Part shown: in pieces, positions 25,167-33,510 of the stretch | Layout: the number at the start of each line of letters is the position of its first letter | Numbering within the stretch: position 1 is the stretch's first letter | NCBI GenBank assembly: GCA_050952225.1 | Contig: JBMNKL010000003.1 | Coordinates: 558,001-622,000, forward strand | Origin: JBMNKL01 sp050952225 | Lineage (GTDB): Bacteria; Bacillota; Clostridia; Acetivibrionales; DTU013 | Length of the DNA stretch: 64,000 nucleotides | Direction: 5' to 3' | Made by a program: the position numbers and the translations under genes | The notes under the pieces: model-generated | The model's database searches: none | What the model was told of the DNA's origin: nothing | Seen by the model: only the letters and a program-made list of their open reading frames with translations

Positions 25167-25517
25167 CTATATATTATCTTTTTTTCCGGACTTATTCAAC
25201 AAGTATCTTCGAATAATCGCGAAATTCAGGAATATCCTGTTGCCAAACGCAAAAATCGCCGCCAGGTATAGCTGAAGCCCCAGCTGGTCGCCAATATACG
25301 CAAGTATCGCCGCAAGGATAGCGTTTCCAAAAAAACCTGAAACGAATATCTTCATGTCAAACTTGCCCTGTACGTTTGACGCAACTCCCCCGAATACCGA
25401 ATCCAATGCCGCCAGTATGGCAACAGCCATATATATCGAGTATTGCTGCGGTATATTCACCGGAATGAAAAAGACTCCAATCAGTATCCCAATGATTATT
25501 CCCAGGATTGGAAACAT
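25167..25517 (-). CDS. sbp: Small basic family membrane protein (Sbp, DUF1290)
   Basis: A 116-residue membrane protein with about four hydrophobic segments (MFPILGIIIGILIGVFFIP, then YMAVAILAALDSVFGG, AILAAILAYIG, and FAFGNRIFLNFAIIRR), ending in a basic tail. This is the DUF1290 or small basic protein family encoded between divIB/ftsQ and ftsA in Firmicutes. Its role is not firmly known. The ATG at 25517 has GGAGGG at good spacing, and the gene starts within the end of divIB. Confidence 0.9.
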   Translation of the reverse strand: MFPILGIIIGILIGVFFIPVNIPQQYSIYMAVAILAALDSVFGGVASNVQGKFDMKIFVSGFFGNAILAAILAYIGDQLGLQLYLAAIFAFGNRIFLNFAIIRRYLLNKSGKKDNI

Positions 25518-25521
25518 ATGC

Positions 25522-26370
25522 TTACCCTCCATTTTCAGGGGAAAAAACAGGATTTGAACTTGATGAAAAATCCAATTTGCCCCTTTCAGATTTTTTTATA
25601 TTCCTGGCAAATATAGTTTTCGCCGCACTTACTTTATAATACAGGTCTTCCAGCTTGCCAAGGTTTACTATAATGCGTGACTGCAATGAAAAACTGACAT
25701 TCTGCAAATCCGCCACATTCACATAATCCACGTCCGGCAGCAGCTTGTCCTCATCCATTTCGTCAACTTCTCTTATTGTATCAAACACTTTGAATGCTGA
25801 TAAGAGGGTTTCTTTGCTTATATTCAATTTCTTCCCCAGGATCACGGAATCCGGCTCTATTCCCTTTATAACAGGAAGACTCGCTTCACTAAGATCCGGA
25901 TCTACTTCAAGCAAGTAGCCCTCCCTGTCGATTAAAAGATCCATGCCGCCTATTCGCAAGACCGCGGCGGCTTCTCTTTCCTCTACTTCTATTGCGACTG
26001 TCGACGGAATCACATATCTTACCATGGCTTTTTTTACATATGGGCACCTTTCCACTATTGCATTCTCAGCGGCGCCTACTCTTAAAAGATAAAATTTGCC
26101 TTTACCCGCAAATAAAAGGCGAAACCCGTTAATTCCTTCCCGGATTCCGGATGCGCCGATTAATTCATCCTCTCCATAATGCGCGGATTCCTTTGCCATA
26201 ATCCTCTTTATATTAAAAAAAGGCGACAGGGCGGCATACACAATAGTTGTTATAAACAAGGCCGTCACAAGCATGTATTTTATCAACCGGAACGTCTTCT
26301 TCAGCCTTCTTTTTCTTTTGCTGTTTAAGTGTACAGGCTTCTGCACATCTTTTGTCCTTCGTATCTTCAT
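25522..26370 (-). CDS. Cell division protein DivIB/FtsQ
   Basis: Bitopic division protein of 282 residues. A basic cytoplasmic tail (KRKRRLKKTFRLIKY) is followed by one transmembrane helix at about residues 34-52, then a POTRA domain (SPFFNIKRIMAKES through VERCPYVKKAMVRYVIPSTVAIEVEER) and the FtsQ beta domain. It helps to assemble the FtsL, FtsB and FtsI/FtsW complex at the septum. It starts 20 nt after the truncated murA and overlaps sbp by a few bases. Confidence 0.9.
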   Translation of the reverse strand: MKIRRTKDVQKPVHLNSKRKRRLKKTFRLIKYMLVTALFITTIVYAALSPFFNIKRIMAKESAHYGEDELIGASGIREGINGFRLLFAGKGKFYLLRVGAAENAIVERCPYVKKAMVRYVIPSTVAIEVEEREAAAVLRIGGMDLLIDREGYLLEVDPDLSEASLPVIKGIEPDSVILGKKLNISKETLLSAFKVFDTIREVDEMDEDKLLPDVDYVNVADLQNVSFSLQSRIIVNLGKLEDLYYKVSAAKTIFARNIKKSERGKLDFSSSSNPVFSPENGG

Positions 26371-26390
26371 TCTGACCTCCTGAAAACACT

Positions 26391-27332
26391 TCAGCCGTTA
26401 ATCCTCTGTATCGACGCACCTGCCTGTCTCAACTTTTCTTCAATATTCTCATAGCCCCTGTCAATATGCTTTATATCGGAGATTACCGTTTCGCCGTCCG
26501 CTGCCAGCCCCGCCAGTACCAGCGCTGCTCCGCCCCTGAGGTCTCTCGCGCGCACATTGGCTCCGGTAAGCTTTTTCACCCCTTTTATTACCGCGAGACG
26601 CCCCTCAAGCTTTATATTTGCGCCCATCTTGAGCAATTCGCCTACATGCTTGTACCTGTTTTCAAAAACAGTTTCCACCATTATGCTGGTACCCCTTGCA
26701 ACGCTAAGCATTGCCACAAACTGAGCCTGCATATCTGTAGGAAATCCGGGGTAAGGCAGTGTCCTTATTATGTCGATCGCCCGTAACCTCGCCGGCCCGC
26801 TTACCAGCAAAGTGCCATCCCTTACCGTTATCCTGCACCCGCTTTCCCTTAAAAGAGAAATTACCGAGCCCAGGTGTTCGGGAATAACGTTTCTCAAAAG
26901 CAACTCTCCACCCGTGATTCCTGCGGCAACCATGTATGTACCTGTAACAATGCGGTCCGTAATAATAGTATGTTCCGCGTCTCTCAACCTGTGAGCCGGG
27001 CTGCCGCAAATCCGTATTGCGCCGGTTCCGGCTCCCGAGACCTTAACGCCGATTGCCGATAAGTAATTCTGAAGATCCAGTATTTCCGGTTCTTTTGCCG
27101 CATTCCTGATTATTGTCTCGCCGTCTGCGAATGCCGAAGCCAGCATTATATTTTCCGTCGCCCCGACACTGGGATAATCCAACTGGATGTCGCACCCTTT
27201 CAACCTGTCAGCTTCGCAGTAAATAAAGCCTCTCTGGGCGTCCTGGACCTTCGCCCCCATGTTCTTCAACGCTTTTAAATGCAAATCTATCGGCCTTGGG
27301 CCTATTTCACACCCACCCGGGTGCGTAACCAT
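26391..27332 (-). pseudogene. murA: UDP-N-acetylglucosamine 1-carboxyvinyltransferase, N-terminally truncated
   Basis: MurA makes the first committed step of peptidoglycan synthesis. The 313 residues match only the last three quarters of the family, whose members have about 420. The open frame begins at MVTHPGGCEIGPRP, so the active-site cysteine of the PGGC loop, the later TDMQAQF aspartate and HIDRGYE arginine are kept, but the first 110 or so residues, including the Lys-Asn pair that binds substrate, are absent. I did not find them in another frame: only 37 bases separate the start from the stop of the metH-like gene. There is no good ribosome-binding site. It is probably a broken remnant still lying in the division operon, though an altered protein could be made. 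Confidence 0.8.
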
Positions 27333-27344
27333 ATTGTACCTATA

Positions 27345-27373
27345 ATTCTATCACTCATTTATAGCGGTATCAA
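27345..27373 (-). promoter_or_regulatory. Promoter-like sequence at the metH-murA junction
   Basis: On the minus strand TTGATA (27373-27368) and TAGAAT (27350-27345) are 17 nt apart. The -35 overlaps the metH stop codon. Transcription from it would start only a few bases before the truncated murA and could drive divIB-sbp-ftsA-ftsZ. Confidence 0.5.
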
Positions 27374-28677
27374 CTTGCCATGATTACGCTGCCGTATTTT
27401 TTTGCTGTTTCCTTCAAAGCCGCTTTACTTGGCTCTTCGCCGTTTATAACGACTCCCGCCACTCCCCTGTAGACAGCAAGTGCATTCTCAAGCGATGCGG
27501 CATTATCCGTCTCAAGTATCAATGGTTCCCTGACATACCATTGCACCCTGTCAACAACATGTCTTAACAGCGTAGCATCCTTTCCTGCTCTGTCCACATT
27601 TATTCGTATTGCGTCAAAACCTTCGGCAGCCATGTCAAGGGCCGTCTCCTCAATATATGACCAATCATTCCTGACAACGGCCTCCAAAAATCCTTCGTCT
27701 GACGATGCGTCCAGCAAACCCGTATTGTCCTGGTCTATTTCCGAAATATGGATATATTTCGCCGTTGACGTGATATAGCCGGAGGGGCGCTTCATGACAG
27801 ACCCCGGCTCCATCCCCTCGATTTTTGACTTCAAAGCGGAGATATAGGGCGGTGTCGTGCCGCAGCAGCCGCCTATCAGCCTGGCGCCATAGCGTATGAA
27901 ATTTGAAACCTGGTCTGCAAAATGCTCAGGCGTCTCTTCATATACAACCCTGTCACCGTCAACCCTGGGCAGACCCGCATTAGGCTTTATGCTTAAGTAA
28001 CCGCCTCCTGCTTCATAAAAACTTTTAACAATACCGGCCATATGTTCCGGGCCGAACGAGCAGTTGGCCCCCACCATATCTGCCCCTAACGATTTTAACA
28101 CTAAAACTGCTATAAACGGATCGGTTCCCATAAGGGTGCGTCCGTTATTCTCAAAAGTCATCGAGCATATTACCGGAAGATCGCATACCTCTCTTGCCGA
28201 AAAATACGCGGCTCTTAATTCCGCCAGGTCAGTAAACGATTCGAAGTTAATAATATCCGCCCCGCCGTCGGCAAAGGCCCTTACCTGCTCACGGAATAGC
28301 TCCCGGGCCATGTCAAATGTGAGTTCTCCCGAAGGCTCAAACAAATAGCCTGTCGGACCTGCGGACGCGCAGACAAAAGCCTTTTCCCCCGTTATTTCCT
28401 TCGCAAGCTTCACACCATGGTAATTGATCTCATAGGTCTTGTCTCCCAGCCCGTATTTTTGCAAATGCATCCTGCTGCCGGAAAACGTGTTTGTCTGTAT
28501 AACGTCCGAGCCGGCTTCGAGATAGGAACGGTAAATCTCCCTGACCGCGTCCTGGTTGATTATGTTCCACTCTTCACCGCACTCACCGCCTTTCAGTCCC
28601 ATCTGCTGCAGCATGAATCCCTTCGATCCGTCATGCACAAGTATGCGTTTTTCTATTTCCTTAAGAAAACCATTCAT
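27370..28677 (-). CDS. Homocysteine S-methyltransferase-family protein, C-terminus cut short
   Basis: The first 300 residues form a complete homocysteine S-methyltransferase domain as in MetH, with the zinc ligands in GANCSFGP and GGCCGTTP and the opening ILVHDGSKGFMLQQMG. About 120 residues resembling the start of the MetH pterin-binding barrel follow (FDAIRINVDR, LETDNAASLENAL, GVVINGEEPS). The frame stops after KKYGSVIMAS, in the middle of that barrel, and no cobalamin domain follows. The ATG at 28677 has GGAGG 7 nt before it and a good promoter upstream. The homocysteine domain could act with another methyl donor, so a function is possible, but the break at the same point as murA suggests truncation. 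Confidence 0.8.
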   Translation of the reverse strand: MNGFLKEIEKRILVHDGSKGFMLQQMGLKGGECGEEWNIINQDAVREIYRSYLEAGSDVIQTNTFSGSRMHLQKYGLGDKTYEINYHGVKLAKEITGEKAFVCASAGPTGYLFEPSGELTFDMARELFREQVRAFADGGADIINFESFTDLAELRAAYFSAREVCDLPVICSMTFENNGRTLMGTDPFIAVLVLKSLGADMVGANCSFGPEHMAGIVKSFYEAGGGYLSIKPNAGLPRVDGDRVVYEETPEHFADQVSNFIRYGARLIGGCCGTTPPYISALKSKIEGMEPGSVMKRPSGYITSTAKYIHISEIDQDNTGLLDASSDEGFLEAVVRNDWSYIEETALDMAAEGFDAIRINVDRAGKDATLLRHVVDRVQWYVREPLILETDNAASLENALAVYRGVAGVVINGEEPSKAALKETAKKYGSVIMAS

Positions 28678-28712
28678 ATAGAAGCCTCCGTCTGAATGCA
28701 AATTGTGTCTTT

Positions 28713-28741
28713 ATTATACTTCTATCTTTATTCAATCTCAA
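28713..28741 (-). promoter_or_regulatory. Sigma-A promoter of the metH-like gene
   Basis: On the minus strand TTGAGA (28741-28736) and TATAAT (28718-28713) are exactly 17 nt apart, about 30 bases before the start codon. I see no SAM or cobalamin riboswitch between it and the preceding terminator. Confidence 0.7.
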
Positions 28742-28837
28742 TCATATAAGCGCAATTTTTTAATGCAGGCCAAATTGGCTGGGCGCCCCAGGCAGGCAGA
28801 AATCATTGAACGTTGTAAAGGCCCTGAATGGAAACCT

Positions 28838-28868
28838 AAAAAGCCCATGGATTTGCGCATCCAAGGGC
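28838..28868 (-). terminator. Terminator after the degSU-type operon
   Basis: On the minus strand GCCCTTGGAT and ATCCATGGGC (28868-28859 and 28852-28843) pair with one mismatch around a 6-nt loop, followed by TTTTT. It lies about 65 bases past the response regulator stop. Confidence 0.75.
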
Positions 28869-28932
28869 CTGTCGCAACCGGTGCTTTTGTCCCGTATCAG
28901 GCACTTCCTTATTAGCCGCGTAAGACGGTTCT

Positions 28933-29598
28933 TCAGCTTTCAGCTTTTAATATTATATTATGCCTAAATGCGTAGATTGCCGCCTGGGTCCTGTCCGAAA
29001 CGTTAAGCTTCCTGAATATATTTGAGACATGGTTCTTTACGGTTTTCTCACTTATGTATAATTGCCTGGCTATCTCCTTGTTGATCATGCCTTCTGCAAT
29101 AAGCTGCAAAACCTCGATCTCCCTTGGGGTCAGGTTATTTTTTTCACGTTTTTCTTTTTCACTCCTGGTAACGCGGTTGAATTCCTTTATAAGCTCGGTA
29201 GTCATATTCTGCTGTATGTAGGACTGCCCCGAAAAAACACTCCTTATCGCCTCTATCAGAACCGAAGGTTCTGCGTCTTTCAGCACATACCCGTCAGCTC
29301 CCATCTGTAGAGTCTTGAATAGATACTCACGGTCTTCGTGAATGGTAAGGACTATGATCTTGCTCGGTATCTTTTGCTTCTTGATTTCGCTGATAGCCTG
29401 TAATCCGTTAGTACCCGGCATGTTAATGTCCATCAATATGATGTCGGGTTCATGCTCAATGGCGCACTTAACGGCTTCGTCCCCGTTGGAAGCTTGTGAA
29501 ACAACATAAATATCCTCTTCAAGTTCAAGTATCTGCTTCAGCCCTTGCCTTATCAACGAATGGTCGTCGGCTATAAGAACGCTAATCTTATTTTTCAT
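28933..29598 (-). CDS. DegU/NarL-family response regulator
   Basis: A 221-residue regulator with an N-terminal receiver (DDHSLIRQGLKQILE; phosphoacceptor Asp in DIILMDINMPGTNG at about residue 56; Lys in VLKDAEPSVL) and a C-terminal LuxR-type helix-turn-helix (LTPREIEVLQLIAEGMINKE, then ISEKTVKNHVSNIFRKLNV). It overlaps the end of the kinase gene upstream, which marks it as its partner. The layout is that of DegS-DegU, which controls secreted enzymes, motility and biofilm in Bacillus; which genes it controls here cannot be read from the sequence. Confidence 0.93.
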   Translation of the reverse strand: MKNKISVLIADDHSLIRQGLKQILELEEDIYVVSQASNGDEAVKCAIEHEPDIILMDINMPGTNGLQAISEIKKQKIPSKIIVLTIHEDREYLFKTLQMGADGYVLKDAEPSVLIEAIRSVFSGQSYIQQNMTTELIKEFNRVTRSEKEKREKNNLTPREIEVLQLIAEGMINKEIARQLYISEKTVKNHVSNIFRKLNVSDRTQAAIYAFRHNIILKAES

Positions 29599-30775
29599 CG
29601 GAATCCCCCTCTTCTTTTGTGAAAGGTATCATTATATTCAACCTGGTGCCCTTTCCCGGTTCTGAATTTATATTCATTTCCCCGCTTAGCAATTCCACCC
29701 TTTCTCTCATGCTTACCAGGCCAAAACCACTCGACAGGTCATAGTCTTTCTCCTTTAACTTGCCCATATCAAAACCTGTTCCATCGTCAATAACGTAAAG
29801 TTTCAATTCCGTCTTTGAAAACTCAAGGTATATTGAAACGCTGTTTGCCATCGCATGCTTTACCACGTTGCTCAGAGCTTCCTGTACTATCCTGAACACG
29901 GTAAGCGATATAACTGATTTCAATTCAGGCTGGGCGCCTTTGGTCGTAAAGAATACTGCAATCCCGGACTCTTCCTGGAAAGTCAGCACATACCTTTGCA
30001 AAGTCGGAACCAATCCCAAGTCATCAAGAGACATCGGCCTTAGCTTGTAAATAATTTGCCTGACATCCTGCAAGCTCTCCCTCACGCTCTTTTTAAGACT
30101 TCTCAGTTCTTCGCGCGCTTTATCAAGATCAACATCTATCAATTTCTCGCATATTTCCGCTTTAAGAACAACATTTGACATAAGCTGGGCAGGACCGTCG
30201 TGGATCTCTCTTGCCACACGCTGGCGTTCCTCTTCCTGCGCCTTTATAATTTTCAATCCAAGCAGTTGCCTGTGCTGAAGGTCTTCAAGTTTCAGGCTTA
30301 TTTCCTGCAGGTCGCCCGACAGGTAATCAAGAGCTACGCCAACTTTTGCAATAAGACTGTCTGCTTTCTGTACGGTTTTTACCGCGTCCTTGATGCGAAC
30401 CTCCAGATCATTTCTGCGCCTTATCAATAATTGTTCCAGCTCTCGCTTCACCGCAAGCTCTACTCTTAAATTATCGGCTTCTTCATACGCTTTCTTAAGC
30501 TCTTCCTGGGTATAGTTCATAAAATTCTTATTTATCATCATCAGCCGGCGCTTGCTTTTTTTAAGTTTGACTTCCAGCACTTCGACCTCGCTGATTAGCT
30601 GGGACACCTGCTGCTTAAGCGTGTTTAGCTCCTCATGAAGCCTGTTGCATTCCCTGCGCGCGCTCTCAGCAATATCGTATATTTCGGTTTTGCTATTGTT
30701 AATCGCTTCAATAGTTTTCTTGATGATTTTATCAAGCTGGGCTACGTTGATTTTATACTTGGCCAACACATTCAC
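29588..30775 (-). CDS. DegS-like sensor histidine kinase
   Basis: A 395-residue cytoplasmic kinase with no transmembrane helix. The first 170 residues are a long coiled coil, as in DegS. The HisKA_3 dimerisation domain has the phosphoacceptor in VAREIHDGPAQLMSNV at about residues 188-203, and the ATP-binding domain shows VVKHAMANSV, DDGTGFD and GFGLVSMRERV. The start is not certain: GTG at 30775 or GTG at 30769, the latter better placed behind AAGGTGA. It overlaps the regulator by 11 nt. Confidence 0.92.
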   Translation of the reverse strand: MNVLAKYKINVAQLDKIIKKTIEAINNSKTEIYDIAESARRECNRLHEELNTLKQQVSQLISEVEVLEVKLKKSKRRLMMINKNFMNYTQEELKKAYEEADNLRVELAVKRELEQLLIRRRNDLEVRIKDAVKTVQKADSLIAKVGVALDYLSGDLQEISLKLEDLQHRQLLGLKIIKAQEEERQRVAREIHDGPAQLMSNVVLKAEICEKLIDVDLDKAREELRSLKKSVRESLQDVRQIIYKLRPMSLDDLGLVPTLQRYVLTFQEESGIAVFFTTKGAQPELKSVISLTVFRIVQEALSNVVKHAMANSVSIYLEFSKTELKLYVIDDGTGFDMGKLKEKDYDLSSGFGLVSMRERVELLSGEMNINSEPGKGTRLNIMIPFTKEEGDSDEK

Positions 30776-30811
30776 CTTCGATTCATGCTTCCATATATTT
30801 CTACATTCCGG

Positions 30812-30956
30812 CTAATTGTTCTGCATATTACTTATTCTACATTTATTTAGCAAATCCTTTGTTAATCTCCCATACAAACCAATGTTTTTGGCAAATTCAA
30901 TGCAGTCTTCATTAAACTTGCAATCTACGAAACTTTCATAAATAAAAAAATATGTT
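30812..30956 (-). pseudogene. Coding-like open frame cut by the IS1202-like element
   Basis: On the minus strand an open frame enters from the 27-bp target duplication and ends at a stop at 30812, encoding FVDCKFNEDCIEFAKNIGLY followed by GRLTKDLLNKCRISNMQNN. The composition looks like real protein, with two cysteines and alternating charged and hydrophobic residues, but I recognise no family. In the restored uninterrupted sequence a stop codon lies a few codons further upstream, with no usual start codon between, so this may be the tail of an already degraded gene, or chance. Confidence 0.25.
30930..30956. repeat. Left copy of the 27-bp target duplication
   Basis: The 27 bases here (AAACTTTCATAAATAAAA and the next 9, AAATATGTT) are repeated exactly at 33484-33510, in direct orientation. 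They directly adjoin the element's left terminal repeat. Confidence 0.85.
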
Positions 30957-30980
30957 GTCAAGCGTTTGTGATTTTGTCTT
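30957..30980. repeat. Left terminal inverted repeat of the IS1202-like element
   Basis: The 24 bases start GTCAAGCGTTTGTG and end TTGTCTT; 20 of 24 match the inverted right end at 33459-33482. Confidence 0.8.
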
Positions 30981-31024
30981 GCAATTTAAGTATCATTAGC
31001 TGGGAAATACCCTATCAAAAAGGT

Positions 31025-31065
31025 AAGCCCTTTTTATCCTCAAGCCTAGGCAAAAAGGGCTTTTT
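31025..31065. terminator. Hairpin terminator inside the IS1202-like element
   Basis: AAGCCCTTTTT (31025-31035) and AAAAAGGGCTT (31052-31062) form an 11-bp stem; TTT continues on the plus strand, and on the minus strand a T run follows 3 nt after the stem. It can end transcripts of the passenger gene and stop readthrough in both directions. Confidence 0.7.
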
Positions 31066-31150
31066 AGAGCTGTAAGCATATACTGAAACAAGCCGGAAGC
31101 ATACTTATTCGACATCGTGTCTCGGGATAATCATTTAGTAAACACCTTTT

Positions 31151-31909
31151 TTAGGGTTTAAGATACTTCCGCTCAAGAATATCCATCGATTGCTTTGTGG
31201 GTTCCAGATTACGTTCATAAATGTCTGCATATATGCGAGGAACTTTCAAGAGCCTAAAATTCATGTCATTAATATCAAAACGCTTTAGGTCTAAATCATC
31301 TAAACCCAGCCATTCCCGGTATGCATCGTATTCCTTGCCCATTTTTTTCTTAAAGGCCTTGGCCAAATTTACAAGTCCCCCTATACCACCACAATCCTCA
31401 ATAATACCATATCCTTCTCCTTCAAGTACGCGCGGGAGAAGTCTTCCCGGTAGGTCAGCATCATTGAATACCCGTTCAAGGGTGACATCTACAATCCAGT
31501 TGTCGCCGAAATCATAGACGAATACCAATCTGGAATCCGGCGCTGTTATGACATGCTTTAATTTATGCTCAGTAATGTCATAAACTTTCTCATCCTCATC
31601 CCGGTAAAGGTATGTATCATCTGTAATGATTTCAAATATTCCATTCTCTTCAATATCGTTAAATGGCTCGTCTGCAAATAACTTATTGTACTCACTATCA
31701 CCAAGCCTTTTACGAAGAGATGTAATTAAGTTCTCTTTAAAAGGCACTTCGATGCGAAACAGGTGGCTTGCCTGCATTTCAAACAACGTCATCAGAATGT
31801 AACCCAAGCGAGCCATAGTAATATTGTTAACAACCTGAAACCTGCGCCATATTTTAGGTTGGTAATCCCTCAATTGTGCATAAAACTCATAAATAGGATT
31901 TGATGCCAT
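31151..31909 (-). CDS. Plasmid pRiA4b ORF-3-family protein (passenger of the element)
   Basis: A 252-residue protein of the pRiA4b ORF-3-like family (Pfam PRiA4_ORF3 type), shown by YEFYAQLRDYQPKIWRRFQV, MTLFEMQASHLFRIEV, and VFVYDFGDNWIVDVTLERV with the later PRVLEGEGYGIIEDCGG. The family was named from a Rhizobium plasmid and its function is unknown; it is often seen beside transposons and in mobile regions. The ATG at 31909 has GGGAGGAGGG before it. The gene follows the transposase by about 75 nt on the same strand and lies inside the terminal repeats, so it moves with the element. Confidence 0.85.
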   Translation of the reverse strand: MASNPIYEFYAQLRDYQPKIWRRFQVVNNITMARLGYILMTLFEMQASHLFRIEVPFKENLITSLRKRLGDSEYNKLFADEPFNDIEENGIFEIITDDTYLYRDEDEKVYDITEHKLKHVITAPDSRLVFVYDFGDNWIVDVTLERVFNDADLPGRLLPRVLEGEGYGIIEDCGGIGGLVNLAKAFKKKMGKEYDAYREWLGLDDLDLKRFDINDMNFRLLKVPRIYADIYERNLEPTKQSMDILERKYLKP

Positions 31910-31984
31910 GGTACACCCTCCTCCCTAGTGATTCACATTATACACTAAATCACAACAATTGGCGAAGGGTATACTCTGGCTTGC

Positions 31985-33415
31985 TTACGTTCCTGTTTTC
32001 AGATCAGCACGGTGACTTTGTTTTTGCCTGAACTTATCAAATGAGCTTTTCCTCCATGGATGGTTCATGGGAGGAATGTACTTTGCGATTGGTTTTACCT
32101 TTGATTTCTTGAAATCAAAGTTCCGGGACGTATGCTCATATTCAGGAATTTCTTCCAAAGCATAGACCTGATCTTCTACACTAAAGTACAGGCTATTATC
32201 AAAAGTACGTATAACAAGCCCCTCAGTGCCCTTGTAAAAATAAACGGGAATACCGCTTTGATTGACAGTGCGGTAATATTTGTTGAAAAATCTGATAGAA
32301 TGACCGCTATCTACCGTACGCCTGGTCAGTATAGCCAGAGTGAGATTTGCTTTCTCCTGTGTAGGTTTGTCTTCAAACACGGATTGCATGCGACTGTGGT
32401 CAAGGGCAAACCGCTTATTTAATCGAGGAAGATACTGTTTAAGGTATTCATTTGCCTGTTCTATAGTGGTTACACCCGCAAGTCTTAACAGTATAGGAAG
32501 ACGAGACTGCAATGTCCAAAACATGCGCTCTACACGCCCCTTTGCTTGCGATACACTAGTTGTCTTAATCTCAACGCCGAGTGTCTTGCAGGCATATGCA
32601 AATTGTGTATAAGTATCGTTTTCGTCCAGCCCGCCCCCTTTTTTCTTGAATTCAAATATTGTTCTCCTGTCCGTATAAAACATGAGCGGTATGCCATAGT
32701 CCATCAATATCTGCCAGAACACATTGTAATAGCCATTAAGGGTTTCTGCCCTATCAAACCAGGCGCCCGTAACCGTCCCAGTCGCATCGTCTACTGCTAT
32801 GTGAAGCGTGGTTTGTACGCCTCCAAACCACGGATATATGCATGCGTCCATTTGCTGCATTTCTCCAAAGTATGCACAACGCGGACGTCTGGCATGAGCA
32901 TCTTCAATATCGACAATCAGTGCCTGAATCCTTTTTTCCTCCCGGGAAGTGGCAGCTGCCTTTTTCATCTCTTCTAAAAGCTTTCTAACATTTTTCTTCG
33001 TCTTCTTGGTAGCCTGAGGAGATAGAAGATATTGCGCCATGAGTAGTTTTCTGACTACAGCCTCGGAAACTTTTATACCTTCAAATTCCTGAAGCAACTC
33101 CGTAAAGTGCTGGTAAGTTGCATCGTAGTACTTAGTCCTGTAAAGATCAATAATTGACTCCTTTACCTCGTCACTAAGCGCGTGTACAGGTTTGCGCCCG
33201 CTGTTGCCATGCACAAAAAATTCCTTGCCATAAGTTTTATAGCCCTTTATATACCGGTCAATACTGCGCCTTGTGCAACCAAGCTTTTTTGCCGCCCTGT
33301 TTTTGTTTCCATTTTGTTCAACCAGTTCCTTTATTACCTCATACTTCTTTTCTCCTTCTGCAGCCAACTCAATCCTCCTCATCATTCCCACCCTATATTT
33401 TTGATATAAGGTCAT
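31985..33415 (-). CDS. IS1202-type (ISNCY-like) DDE transposase
   Basis: A 476-residue integrase-type transposase. The N-terminal helix-turn-helix is clear (NGNKNRAAKKLGCTRRSID), followed by a basic linker with GNSGRKP. The catalytic core carries the first Asp in QMDACIYPWFGG, the second in FYTDRRTIFEF, and the Glu in SQAKGRVERMFWTLQSRLP. A C-terminal beta-rich region ends the protein. The ATG at 33415 has GAGGTG 6 nt before it; the frame is open a further 15 nt. It is intact and has the usual length for the group. Confidence 0.9.
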   Translation of the reverse strand: MTLYQKYRVGMMRRIELAAEGEKKYEVIKELVEQNGNKNRAAKKLGCTRRSIDRYIKGYKTYGKEFFVHGNSGRKPVHALSDEVKESIIDLYRTKYYDATYQHFTELLQEFEGIKVSEAVVRKLLMAQYLLSPQATKKTKKNVRKLLEEMKKAAATSREEKRIQALIVDIEDAHARRPRCAYFGEMQQMDACIYPWFGGVQTTLHIAVDDATGTVTGAWFDRAETLNGYYNVFWQILMDYGIPLMFYTDRRTIFEFKKKGGGLDENDTYTQFAYACKTLGVEIKTTSVSQAKGRVERMFWTLQSRLPILLRLAGVTTIEQANEYLKQYLPRLNKRFALDHSRMQSVFEDKPTQEKANLTLAILTRRTVDSGHSIRFFNKYYRTVNQSGIPVYFYKGTEGLVIRTFDNSLYFSVEDQVYALEEIPEYEHTSRNFDFKKSKVKPIAKYIPPMNHPWRKSSFDKFRQKQSHRADLKTGT

Positions 33416-33458
33416 TATACACCTCATCAAGTTAAGACAAAATTACTGACGGGTTATT

Positions 33459-33482
33459 AAGACAATATCATAAACGGTTCAC
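33459..33482. repeat. Right terminal inverted repeat of the IS1202-like element
   Basis: Read inward on the minus strand it starts GTGAACCGTTTATG and ends TTGTCTT. A second TTGTCTTAA follows about 25 bases further in, a possible transposase-binding repeat. Confidence 0.8.
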
Positions 33483-33483
33483 A

Positions 33484-33510
33484 AAACTTTCATAAATAAA
33501 AAAATATGTT
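33484..33510. repeat. Right copy of the 27-bp target duplication
   Basis: Identical to 30930-30956. Its last base is also the first base of the -35 hexamer of the leuA promoter, so the duplication restored that promoter. Confidence 0.85.

Larger units (their letters stand above)
30957..33482 (-). mobile_element. IS1202-like insertion sequence with passenger gene (about 2.5 kb)
   Basis: The element has terminal inverted repeats of 24 bp with 20 matches (30957-30980 and 33459-33482) and is flanked by an exact 27-bp direct repeat. Inside are a 476-residue DDE transposase and a pRiA4b ORF-3-like gene, both on the minus strand. Very long target duplications of about 24-29 bp are, to my knowledge, the hallmark of the IS1202 group, formerly placed in ISNCY, and the transposase fits that group. 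Most members are about 1.5-1.7 kb, so the extra kilobase is the passenger. Both genes are intact, so the insertion may be recent. It lies just upstream of the leuA promoter. Confidence 0.8.

Noticed and set aside
28742..28932. Riboswitch (SAM or cobalamin) upstream of the metH-like gene
   Set aside because: The only clear structure is the terminator of the preceding operon, and the metH promoter lies after it, leaving a leader of only about 30 bases.
30930..33510. Pair of direct repeats as a CRISPR or phage attachment site
   Set aside because: Only two copies, 2.5 kb apart, directly next to terminal inverted repeats around a transposase; a target duplication explains them fully. No CRISPR-like array was seen in the window.
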